Source: Stratiformator vulcanicus (GTDB lineage Bacteria > Planctomycetota > Planctomycetia > Planctomycetales > Planctomycetaceae). From it: DNA of 64,000 bases. Numbering within the stretch: position 1 is the stretch's first letter; every line of letters begins with the position of its first letter. Shown here one piece after another: positions 57,261 through 64,000 of this stretch. The notes below the pieces were generated by a model. The model worked only from the letters and a program-made list of their open reading frames with translations, did no database searches and was not told the DNA's origin. A program made the translations under genes and the position numbers. The DNA is taken from assembly GCF_007744515.1 (NCBI RefSeq), contig NZ_CP036268.1, positions 1,961,712-2,025,711 on the forward strand, read 5' to 3'.

Positions 57261-57316
57261 ACACCACCGACACCACCGACACCGCCGATCATCACCGACT
57301 CTAGCTTCGATGAAAT

Positions 57317-58678
57317 TCAAGCAGCCGCAGCCGGTGGCGAAATAATGGCTTCGTCTCGATTCGGCGATGAGCTGTCGCTCTCAAAACGTGCAAAGATTTG
57401 CTCGCTTCGTTTCCGGTCAGACAGCAAGAGCACACCCGTCGAAACCATGCAGGCGATCGTGACAATAGTCGCACTGCCGGCCGCCTGCGCCCAACTGGAG
57501 TACGTCTCGCCGACGAGGTCCTGCGAGGCGAGCGGGCCACCAAGCATGACCGCCGACATGCCGGCGAGGGCGACCCACGTTCGACGGATGAAAAAATAAT
57601 GGACAGTGAAGAACGCGATCGGCAGGCAGAGCGCACAAAAGTGCTGGGTGCTGCTCATCGGCGATAGCAGCAGCATTCCACACAGCACGACTCCGGCGGC
57701 ACCCATCCAATAGAACGACCGCAGCGGTCCCGCGTCGAGCAGCGGACTGCGTCGACAGGTCAGCACGATGAAACCGAAGACGGCGACTTCGATCAGCAAG
57801 ACGATCAGTTTCGCCGTTCGGCCGCCGAGGTCTGCGATTGCGACGTTCTTCAATTCGCCTCCCGTCTCGACCGGCGTCATCAGGCGATACATTGTTCCCG
57901 GAATACTTTGATTGAGTGCATTCCAAGCCGTCCAGGCTCCGTCCCCCTCGGCGGCTTCACCGACACTCGTCTTTGAGACGAATCGGGAGTACCACGACTG
58001 AGCCCAGGTCGCATCGTCGGGCGATGCCACGAACAGGTCGGGCAGCAGCGTTAATACGAGCACGGCGGTGCCGAATGTCATGGAGGCCACAACGCGGCGC
58101 TGCATCACAAGGACCGGGAGCAGCAGCATCGGCGTCGCCTTCAGGGCCGCTGCCATGCCTCCGAGCAGTCCGCCCCATTTGTCGTTCGATCGGGACATCG
58201 CAAGCGCCGCGCCTCCGACGGCGACCACAACCATCAAATCGTGAGCCTGATATTTGATCGGCGAGATGATGTATTTGAGGCAGAGGATCGTGACCACGGT
58301 CGCCGCGATCAGGTACCGTCGGTCTCTCAACGGGGGGCCGTCGGCAGCGATCACCGGCCAGACCATGACCGTCGCCAACGCAATCAACCCTGCTGCCAGC
58401 GAGAAATTCTCCAACCAATTGAGCGCACGCCAGCCGTACTCAGGGAAGACCGCGAGGGGCACCGTCGTGAGGATCATCGCCGGCGGATACGTGTAAGCCG
58501 GAGGTTCATTAGGCAGGTAGAACTGCTCCCCCGCGAGATAGCGATCGGTCGCCTTCATGTAGATGGGGATCATTCCACCCGATGCGAACAGCGGAAGAAC
58601 CGCCGACGCCACGATCGCGCAGAGAATGATACCCACGCCGATTGCGCGGACCTGCCAATTTTGAAGCGGGGCAAACAT
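57317..58678 (-). CDS. GT87-like (DUF2029) multi-pass membrane glycosyltransferase
   Basis: 453 residues from ATG 58678, with AGGAGG upstream; a longer in-frame reading to 58933 overlaps the divergent M16 start and lacks support. About ten hydrophobic segments are seen (for example IGVGIILCAIVASAVLPLFA and LIALATVMVWPVIA). The periplasmic loop with YLAGEQFYLPNEPPAYTYPP matches the polyprenyl-phosphate-mannose-type GT87 family. It probably uses a lipid-linked sugar donor. The C-terminus is a polar tail ending PPAAAA. Confidence 0.82.
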   Translation of the reverse strand: MFAPLQNWQVRAIGVGIILCAIVASAVLPLFASGGMIPIYMKATDRYLAGEQFYLPNEPPAYTYPPAMILTTVPLAVFPEYGWRALNWLENFSLAAGLIALATVMVWPVIAADGPPLRDRRYLIAATVVTILCLKYIISPIKYQAHDLMVVVAVGGAALAMSRSNDKWGGLLGGMAAALKATPMLLLPVLVMQRRVVASMTFGTAVLVLTLLPDLFVASPDDATWAQSWYSRFVSKTSVGEAAEGDGAWTAWNALNQSIPGTMYRLMTPVETGGELKNVAIADLGGRTAKLIVLLIEVAVFGFIVLTCRRSPLLDAGPLRSFYWMGAAGVVLCGMLLLSPMSSTQHFCALCLPIAFFTVHYFFIRRTWVALAGMSAVMLGGPLASQDLVGETYSSWAQAAGSATIVTIACMVSTGVLLLSDRKRSEQIFARFESDSSSPNRDEAIISPPAAAA

Positions 58679-58927
58679 CGCACGGCCTCCTGCCGTAAGA
58701 GTAGTCAGCGTCGGTATCGGGCCGAGATTCGGCCGATTCGGACGCAGCCGGGTTATAGGTCGTTCGGACGTTTCGCCGCAATCGGCAATCGGTTGCAGAA
58801 GAACCGCGGACTCTTTGAGCCTCTGCTGGTTTGTCCGGCGCCGGCTCGCCGATACGATAGTCCCGCAAACACACTGAACAAATTCGGCGGTCCGCCGAAT
58901 CTCGCATCCGCACGGAAGGAGACCTCG

Positions 58928-61669
58928 ATGCACGGCAGGCCGTTGCTCATCGCATTCGCATCACTGATCGCCGCGCTGCTCCCCTCAATCAGCTTCGCCA
59001 AGGACGGTTCCGAAGTGACTCAGATTCGCTCCATCGAAGGCATCACCGAATACCGTCTCGAAAACGGAATGCAGGTGCTGCTGTTTCCGGATGAATCGAA
59101 GCCGACCGTCACCGTCAATCTCACGATGTTCGTCGGCTCGCGGCACGAAGGTTACGGCGAATCGGGCATGGCGCACCTGTTGGAGCACATGCTCTTCAAA
59201 GGCACGCCCGATCACCCGCAGGTTCCCAAAGTGCTGCAGGAACGCGGGGCCAGCTTCAACGGCACCACGTGGGTCGACCGCACCAACTACTACGAGACAC
59301 TTCCGGCCAGTGAGCAGAATCTCGAATTCGCGCTGCGGCTCGAAGCCGACCGTATGGTCAACAGCTTCGTCCGCGCCGAAGACCTTGCCTCCGAGATGAC
59401 GGTCGTTCGCAATGAGTTCGAACGGGGCGAAAACAGCCCGCAGCGGATTCTCGCCCAACGCGTCGTCTCGGCTGCCTACGAATGGCACAACTACGGCAAG
59501 TCGACAATCGGTAACCGGGCCGACATCGAACGGGTGCCGATCGAAAATTTGCAGGCCTTCTACAAAAAATATTACCGTCCCGATAACGCGATGCTCGTGA
59601 TCGCGGGCAACTTCGATCCCGACTTCGCGATCGAGAAGATCAAAGAGTACTTCGCCCCCCTCGACAATCCCGACACTCCGCTGCCGCAGACCTACACGGA
59701 GGAGCCAGCACAGGACGGGGAGCGAACCGTTTTGCTGCGGCGCACCGGAGAGGTCGCTCTCGCCGCAGTCGCCTATCACATTCCGGCCGGCGGCAATCCG
59801 TCGTATCCGGCGATCGACGTTCTCGAAAGCATTCTTACGGCCGCTCCGAGTGGTCGGCTCTATAAAAAACTCGTCGAACCCGGACGAGCGGCTGACCTCT
59901 CCGGCGTGGCCTTCGCGTGGCACGATCCGGGCGTGATGCGGATCATGGCGGAGATCGCTGACGCGCAAGATGCCAGAGATGTGCTGCAGACAATGCTCGA
60001 CGTGTTGGAGATCGATCTCGTCGAGAATCCGGTCACCGAAGCGGAAGTCGACCGGGCGAAGGCGCGGCTACTCAAGCAACGCGAACTGACCGCCAACAAC
60101 AGCACGCGGATCGCCGTCGAACTGAGTGAATGGGCGGCGATGGGCGACTGGCGGCTTTATTTTCTGTACCGCGACCGCCTTGAGAAGGTCACGCCCGCCG
60201 ATGTGACCAAGGTCGCCCAGAAGTACCTCATCCCCAGCAATCGCACGGCCGGGCTGTTCCTTCCGACCGACGAGCCGGTTCGAACGCAGATCCCGCATGT
60301 GGAGGACCTGGCCGAATCGATCGGCGAGTACAAAGGCCGTGAGGTCGTCAAAGCGGGTGAGAAGTTCGACGTCTCACCGGCCAATATCGAAAGCCGGACC
60401 GAGCGGGTCGAACTGGCGGGCGGAGCGAAGGCCGTTCTGCTCCAGAAGCAGAATCGCGGCGAGACCGTTGTGTTCCGGCTGCACCTCAATTACGGCAACG
60501 AGCAGTCCCTGCAGAACAAAGCCATGCCGGCGGAGTTGTTGCCCCTCCTGATGACCCGCGGGGCCGACGGGATGACCCGGCAGGAAATTCAGGATGAACT
60601 CGACCGCTTGCAGGCTCAGTTGTCGGCCAGCGGTACGGCGGGCGGCGCGACCTTCACCCTGCAGGCGAAGAAGGATACGTTGCCGGATGCGCTAAAGCTC
60701 TTGGGAAGAGTTTTGAAGTCGGCCACGCTTCCGGATGAAGAGATCAGCGTTGCGAAGCAGGCTCAGATCTCGTCGTTCCAATCTCAACTGAACGATCCGC
60801 AATCTCTGGCGACGACAAAAGTTAGCCGGAATTTGAGTTCGTGGCCGAAGGGCGATCCGCGCTACATGCCGACGCTCGAAGAGCAGATCGAAATGTACGA
60901 AGACGTTTCGCGCGATGGACTGGTTGGTCTCTACGAATCGCAACTCGGCGGGGCCGATGCGGAGGTCGCCGTTGTGGGAACCTTTGATCGCGATGCGACA
61001 GTCGAAGCTGTCGAGGAGATGCTGTCGGGTTGGAAGTCGGACGTCCCGTATCATCGGCTCACCGACCATGTGCCTGAAAATATCGCCGGCGGCTACGATG
61101 TGATTCCGACCCCCGATAAGAAGAACGCCGTCTATTTTTCCGCCACGGCGTTTCCAATGACCGACACCGATCCCGATTACCCCGCGATCGTCTTAGGGAA
61201 TTACATTCTCGGAGGAGGCTCACTTTCATCCCGGCTGGCTGATCGCGTGCGGCAGAAAGAAGGACTTTCCTACGGTGTCGGCTCCGGCTTCAGCGCTCGG
61301 GCCGAAGACCCCCGCGCGGTGTTCTACATGTACGCGATCACCAATCCGGAAAACGTACCCAAGTTGCGATCCGTCATTGATGAAGAGTTGGCGGCATTGC
61401 TCGAGAAAGGTGTGACGGAAGACGAGGTCGAACGGGCCCAATCGGGTTATCTCGAACGCCAATCGGTGTCGCGGGCAAACGACGGCAATCTGGCTCGCAT
61501 CTTGGGCAATACCCTCGAATATGAGCGAACGATGGACTACTACACGAAGCTCGAAGAATCGCTGCGGGGCTTGACGCCGCAACAGGTCCAAGCAGCGCTG
61601 AAAAAGCATCTCGATCCCTCCAAGTTGATGCTCGTGGTCGCCGGCGATCTCGAAGACAACGACGAATAA
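58928..61669 (+). CDS. M16 family zinc metalloprotease, secreted
   Basis: 913 residues from ATG 58928, with GGAAGGAG upstream. Signal peptide LIAFASLIAALLPSISFA. The M16 zinc motif HLLEH is at 83-87, and VVRNEFERGENSP supplies the downstream Glu. Two homologous halves fit the two-domain pitrilysin type: the second starts near residue 480 (VFRLHLNYGNEQSLQNKAMP) and has lost the HxxEH. YILGGGSLSSRLADRVRQKE is the typical late M16 motif. A periplasmic peptidase. The terminator lies 29 bases downstream. Confidence 0.92.
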   Translation: MHGRPLLIAFASLIAALLPSISFAKDGSEVTQIRSIEGITEYRLENGMQVLLFPDESKPTVTVNLTMFVGSRHEGYGESGMAHLLEHMLFKGTPDHPQVPKVLQERGASFNGTTWVDRTNYYETLPASEQNLEFALRLEADRMVNSFVRAEDLASEMTVVRNEFERGENSPQRILAQRVVSAAYEWHNYGKSTIGNRADIERVPIENLQAFYKKYYRPDNAMLVIAGNFDPDFAIEKIKEYFAPLDNPDTPLPQTYTEEPAQDGERTVLLRRTGEVALAAVAYHIPAGGNPSYPAIDVLESILTAAPSGRLYKKLVEPGRAADLSGVAFAWHDPGVMRIMAEIADAQDARDVLQTMLDVLEIDLVENPVTEAEVDRAKARLLKQRELTANNSTRIAVELSEWAAMGDWRLYFLYRDRLEKVTPADVTKVAQKYLIPSNRTAGLFLPTDEPVRTQIPHVEDLAESIGEYKGREVVKAGEKFDVSPANIESRTERVELAGGAKAVLLQKQNRGETVVFRLHLNYGNEQSLQNKAMPAELLPLLMTRGADGMTRQEIQDELDRLQAQLSASGTAGGATFTLQAKKDTLPDALKLLGRVLKSATLPDEEISVAKQAQISSFQSQLNDPQSLATTKVSRNLSSWPKGDPRYMPTLEEQIEMYEDVSRDGLVGLYESQLGGADAEVAVVGTFDRDATVEAVEEMLSGWKSDVPYHRLTDHVPENIAGGYDVIPTPDKKNAVYFSATAFPMTDTDPDYPAIVLGNYILGGGSLSSRLADRVRQKEGLSYGVGSGFSARAEDPRAVFYMYAITNPENVPKLRSVIDEELAALLEKGVTEDEVERAQSGYLERQSVSRANDGNLARILGNTLEYERTMDYYTKLEESLRGLTPQQVQAALKKHLDPSKLMLVVAGDLEDNDE

Positions 61670-61697
61670 GAGCAACGCGTTCGAATCTCACTCCAAG

Positions 61698-61727
61698 CCC
61701 ACGGGCACCGCCCCGTGGGTCTTCTTT
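61698..61727 (+). terminator. Intrinsic terminator of the M16 protease gene
   Basis: CCCACGGG (61698-61705) pairs with CCCGTGGG (61712-61719), with a short loop, followed by TCTTCTTT. Confidence 0.75.
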
Positions 61728-61823
61728 GCGCTGCAGGAATTCGCGCCGCTTGATGCTCGCTGGACGGACCGGTAGGTTGGCGGAGTTGATTTCAGACGTG
61801 CGCCCGCCTTAATCAGATCCACC

Positions 61824-63578
61824 ATGTCCGACAGCACCGCTTCCGGCAATCCCGACTCAGACACGCCCGACTTGCCGCAAATGTCGGCTTCGGTGGCCGA
61901 CGGTCCGGAGGCGCCGGCAGACGACCTCGCGCTGGAGCGAAATTATCTCGCCGAGTTGGAAGGCAAATCGTGGCCGGTGAAGTTGGGCGGCTACATCAAG
62001 CTCTCCGGCCCCGGCTGGCTGCAAAGCGCCCTGACCCTCGGCGGCGGCTCGCTGGCGACGGGCATGTATCTGGGAGTTCTTGGCGGCTACGGCATGCTGT
62101 GGCTGCAACCGCTCGCGATGATCCTCGGGATCATCATGCTCAGCGCAATCGGATACGTGACGCTCACGACCGGTCAGCGGCCGTTCGGCCTCATCAACCG
62201 GCACGTCAATCCGGTGCTGGGGTGGAGCTGGTTGATCGCCTCGCTGATGGCGAACATGGTCTGGGCGCTCCCGCAATACGCACTGGCCAATGGCGTGATG
62301 AAGCAGAACCTGCTGCCGTCGCTGCTCGGAAATGAGAGCACGCTTGGCAGTACAGAAGTAATGGGCCTCAATGCGGCGACCGTGGTGATCGTCGCTTTTA
62401 TTCTGCTGATCGTTGTGGCGATCACGTGGAGTTACGGGAGCGGCCACTGGGGCGTGCGTGTCTACGAGTGGATGCTCAAAATCACAGTCGGGCTGATCGT
62501 GGCCTGTTTTATCGGCGTCGTGGTAAGGATCAGCCTCGTCGGCGACGGGCTGCCGTGGGGCGAAATCTTCGCCGGATTTGTCCCGAACTTGGGGACCATG
62601 TTCCGACCTGCCGCCGGATTCGGCCCGATTCTTGAGGGGCTGCGGAATGTCGATGCGGAGGCCGCAACCTATTGGGCCGCCCAAATCGAACAGCAGCAGC
62701 GTGATGTGCTGATGGGTGCTTTTGCGACCGCCGTCGGCATCAATATGACCTTCCTGCTGCCCTACTCGATGCTCGGTCGCGGCTGGCGGAAAGAACACCG
62801 CGGCCTCGCGATCTTCGACTTGAGTACGGGGATGTTCATCCCGTTTCTGCTCGCGACGAGTTGCGTCGTGATCGCTTCGGCCAGTCAGTTCCACCTCAAA
62901 GCCGATACCGGGGCTTCGGCCTCGCCGGAAGTCGTCAACGGATTAATTGAAGGGCGGATCAAAGCCACGGGTGGCGAGATCGCCGACGCATCCACCGAAG
63001 AGCGAAAGCTCGCCTCGATGCTCGTGAAGCGCGATGTGGGCGGGCTGTCTGAGGCATTGACCCCGCTGCTGGGACGAGGCACGGCCGACATCGTATTCGG
63101 GTTCGGCGTGCTCGCGATGGCGCTTTCGACGATCACCTTGCTGATGCTGGTCTCCGGCTTCGTGATTTGCGAACTAATGAACGTACCAGCGTCGGGATGG
63201 CCCATGCGAATCGGCTCACTCGCGGCCTGCACTGGAGTGCTGGGGCCATTCATCTGGGGCGAGGCCCAAGCGTGGCTGGCCGTTCCGACATCCGTCTTCG
63301 GGCTGGTTCTTCTGCCGATCGCGTACGTGACGTTCCTCGCCCTGATGAACAGCAAAGCCGTGCTCGGCGATCAGCGTCCGACGGGCGGAAAGCGCGTGTT
63401 GGTCAACACGTTGATGCTCCTGTCGACCGTCGCGGCTTTGTTCGGCAGTGGCTGGGCCGTCGTCGGAAAGCTCGGACTGCCCGCATCGATTGGTCTTTTG
63501 GTCGTGGTCGTGATCTTGCTGATCGCCGGCGAGGTCTTTCGCCGGACACGTTCATTGACCACCGACGGCGACGCCTGA
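61824..63578 (+). CDS. Divergent Nramp-like metal transporter
   Basis: 584 residues. The polar N-terminal 50 residues are followed by about 11 membrane helices. The first has SGPGWLQSALTLGGGSLA at the place where Nramp proteins have the metal motif DPGN, so that motif is not kept. The TM6 segment GINMTFLLPYSMLGRGWRKE also lacks the usual MPH. A long extracytoplasmic loop (residues 355-415) is rich in charged residues. It belongs to the Nramp-related group on general pattern; its cargo could be another ion or a metal bound differently. The gene stands alone. Confidence 0.75.
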   Translation: MSDSTASGNPDSDTPDLPQMSASVADGPEAPADDLALERNYLAELEGKSWPVKLGGYIKLSGPGWLQSALTLGGGSLATGMYLGVLGGYGMLWLQPLAMILGIIMLSAIGYVTLTTGQRPFGLINRHVNPVLGWSWLIASLMANMVWALPQYALANGVMKQNLLPSLLGNESTLGSTEVMGLNAATVVIVAFILLIVVAITWSYGSGHWGVRVYEWMLKITVGLIVACFIGVVVRISLVGDGLPWGEIFAGFVPNLGTMFRPAAGFGPILEGLRNVDAEAATYWAAQIEQQQRDVLMGAFATAVGINMTFLLPYSMLGRGWRKEHRGLAIFDLSTGMFIPFLLATSCVVIASASQFHLKADTGASASPEVVNGLIEGRIKATGGEIADASTEERKLASMLVKRDVGGLSEALTPLLGRGTADIVFGFGVLAMALSTITLLMLVSGFVICELMNVPASGWPMRIGSLAACTGVLGPFIWGEAQAWLAVPTSVFGLVLLPIAYVTFLALMNSKAVLGDQRPTGGKRVLVNTLMLLSTVAALFGSGWAVVGKLGLPASIGLLVVVVILLIAGEVFRRTRSLTTDGDA

Positions 63579-63580
63579 GC

Positions 63581-63639
63581 GAGCCCGCAGCGCAAGCGGT
63601 GAATGCTCAAACAAGCCCGCAGCGCAAGCAAGGGACTCC
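63581..63639. repeat. Two direct copies of the dispersed element
   Basis: The two copies are in the same direction, 30 bases apart. The second (ACAAGCCCGCAGCGCAAGCA, then AGGGACTCC) is the most complete seen in the window. The first begins just after the transporter's stop. Confidence 0.85.
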
Positions 63640-63850
63640 ATCACCGAACTCCCAACACTCACAAACTCTGCGCAAAAGCCCGCACAGCCGCCACCTCGAC
63701 CTCGAGTCGATCCGCGAACGATTCTCATCCACGACGAAAAATATTCGTCCGATCGAACGAATTGACCGGCGAAACATGCCCGTCTAATTGCTCCATTCTG
63801 TCTCGCGATTGGGCCAATCTTCTCCTCGCCCGCGATTGCCGCTGGACAAC

Positions 63851-64000
63851 GTGAAAACGCTGTTCGCCATGACGAGCCGGTCGCCTGAGTTCTCGGCTGC
63901 GACTCCGGATTTTCTTCCCGATGCGATGCCGCATCACGCTGCAAATTGCTTCGCGGCATGGGCTTACGACATGCTCGTCGTTGCTTTAATGCAACAATCC
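63851..64000 (+). CDS. Possible start of a gene (cut by window edge)
   Basis: GTG at 63851 opens 50 codons without a stop to the window end, reading KTLFAMTSRSPEFSAATPDF then ending WAYDMLVVALMQQS. There is no Shine-Dalgarno and no family match can be made. It is listed only because the frame is open and its C-terminal part is protein-like; an internal ATG at 63869 is another start. Confidence 0.2.
   Translation, partial: MKTLFAMTSRSPEFSAATPDFLPDAMPHHAANCFAAWAYDMLVVALMQQS

Larger units (their letters stand above)
63579..64000. other. Window-end region with repeats
   Basis: Two direct copies of the dispersed element lie at 63581-63600 and 63611-63639 (GAGCCCGCAGCGCAAGC; ACAAGCCCGCAGCGCAAGCA). 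From 63640 to 63850 no gene is clear. A reading frame opens at 63851 (separate entry). Confidence 0.5.

Noticed and set aside
58985-59968. 327-codon open frame on the - strand opposite the M16 gene
   Set aside because: Antisense of a conserved protease; no signal, motif or start site.
61857-62894. 345-codon open frame on the - strand opposite the Nramp-like gene
   Set aside because: Composition (His, Arg and Asp rich) is typical of an antisense shadow, and the + strand encodes clear membrane helices.

Overview
This window reads as a chromosomal segment of a member of the Planctomycetota, probably order Planctomycetales. The evidence is the gene content: a DUF1592-type cytochrome-like protein paired with a Tat-exported DUF1552 protein, several small secreted or zinc-ribbon proteins of a planctomycete type, a Hanks-type Ser/Thr kinase with a DWG motif, few classical Shine-Dalgarno sites, and a dispersed intergenic element whose core reads CGCAGCGCAAGC. 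This is inference from family knowledge and not a database match. No phage, plasmid or transposase gene is visible. Most of the window is ordinary chromosome with many single-gene units.

Layout. 1-1.4 kb: truncated prfA and a zinc-free L31 gene, reading leftward. 1.5-11 kb: PQQ-like propeller protein, NADP-type aldehyde dehydrogenase, N-carbamoylputrescine amidase, two tiny genes whose stop codons abut, an ABC ATPase with a large membrane partner, and a serine esterase. 11.3-12.4 kb: a secreted Gln-rich protein, a strong terminator and tRNA-Gln(CTG). 12.6-18.3 kb: a three-gene export operon (DUF1592, DUF1552, FGE-fold protein). 18.3-28.4 kb: methyltransferase, PolX, a Tyr/Gly-rich secreted protein, serine acetyltransferase, a degenerate HD-GYP protein coupled to a CPBP protease, and a SMP-30/SGNH fusion. 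28.4-33 kb: a DUF4261 gene, a repeat island of about 1 kb, a DpnII/MboI-like nuclease gene coupled to aroC, and aroC with an internal insertion. 33-43.6 kb: SUI1, ThuA-like and DUF1569 genes, a membrane protein with a heme motif, a perfect 38-bp palindrome, an aminotransferase, tandem secreted paralogues, a lipoprotein and a protein kinase. 43.9-55.2 kb: eukaryote-type glutamine synthetase, VOC protein, secreted HEAT-like protein, FdhF/YdeP-type molybdoenzyme, SulP-STAS-carbonic anhydrase fusion coupled to a glycosyltransferase, a citrate-synthase-fold protein lacking two catalytic residues, and frr. 55.5-64 kb: a sensor kinase with a CX3CH motif, GT87-like membrane protein, M16 protease and a divergent Nramp-like transporter.

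Working together. The clearest functional units are rpmE-prfA (translation), the DUF1592-DUF1552-FGE-fold operon (cell envelope), HD-GYP-like/CPBP (translationally coupled), ThuA/DUF1569 (translationally coupled), SulP-CA/GT4 (1-bp overlap) and aroC/nuclease (the Shine-Dalgarno of the nuclease overlaps the aroC stop). No multi-gene system can be shown to be wholly new. The best leads are the aroC-coupled nuclease, the degenerate citrate synthase homologue, the CX3CH sensor kinase and the repeat families.
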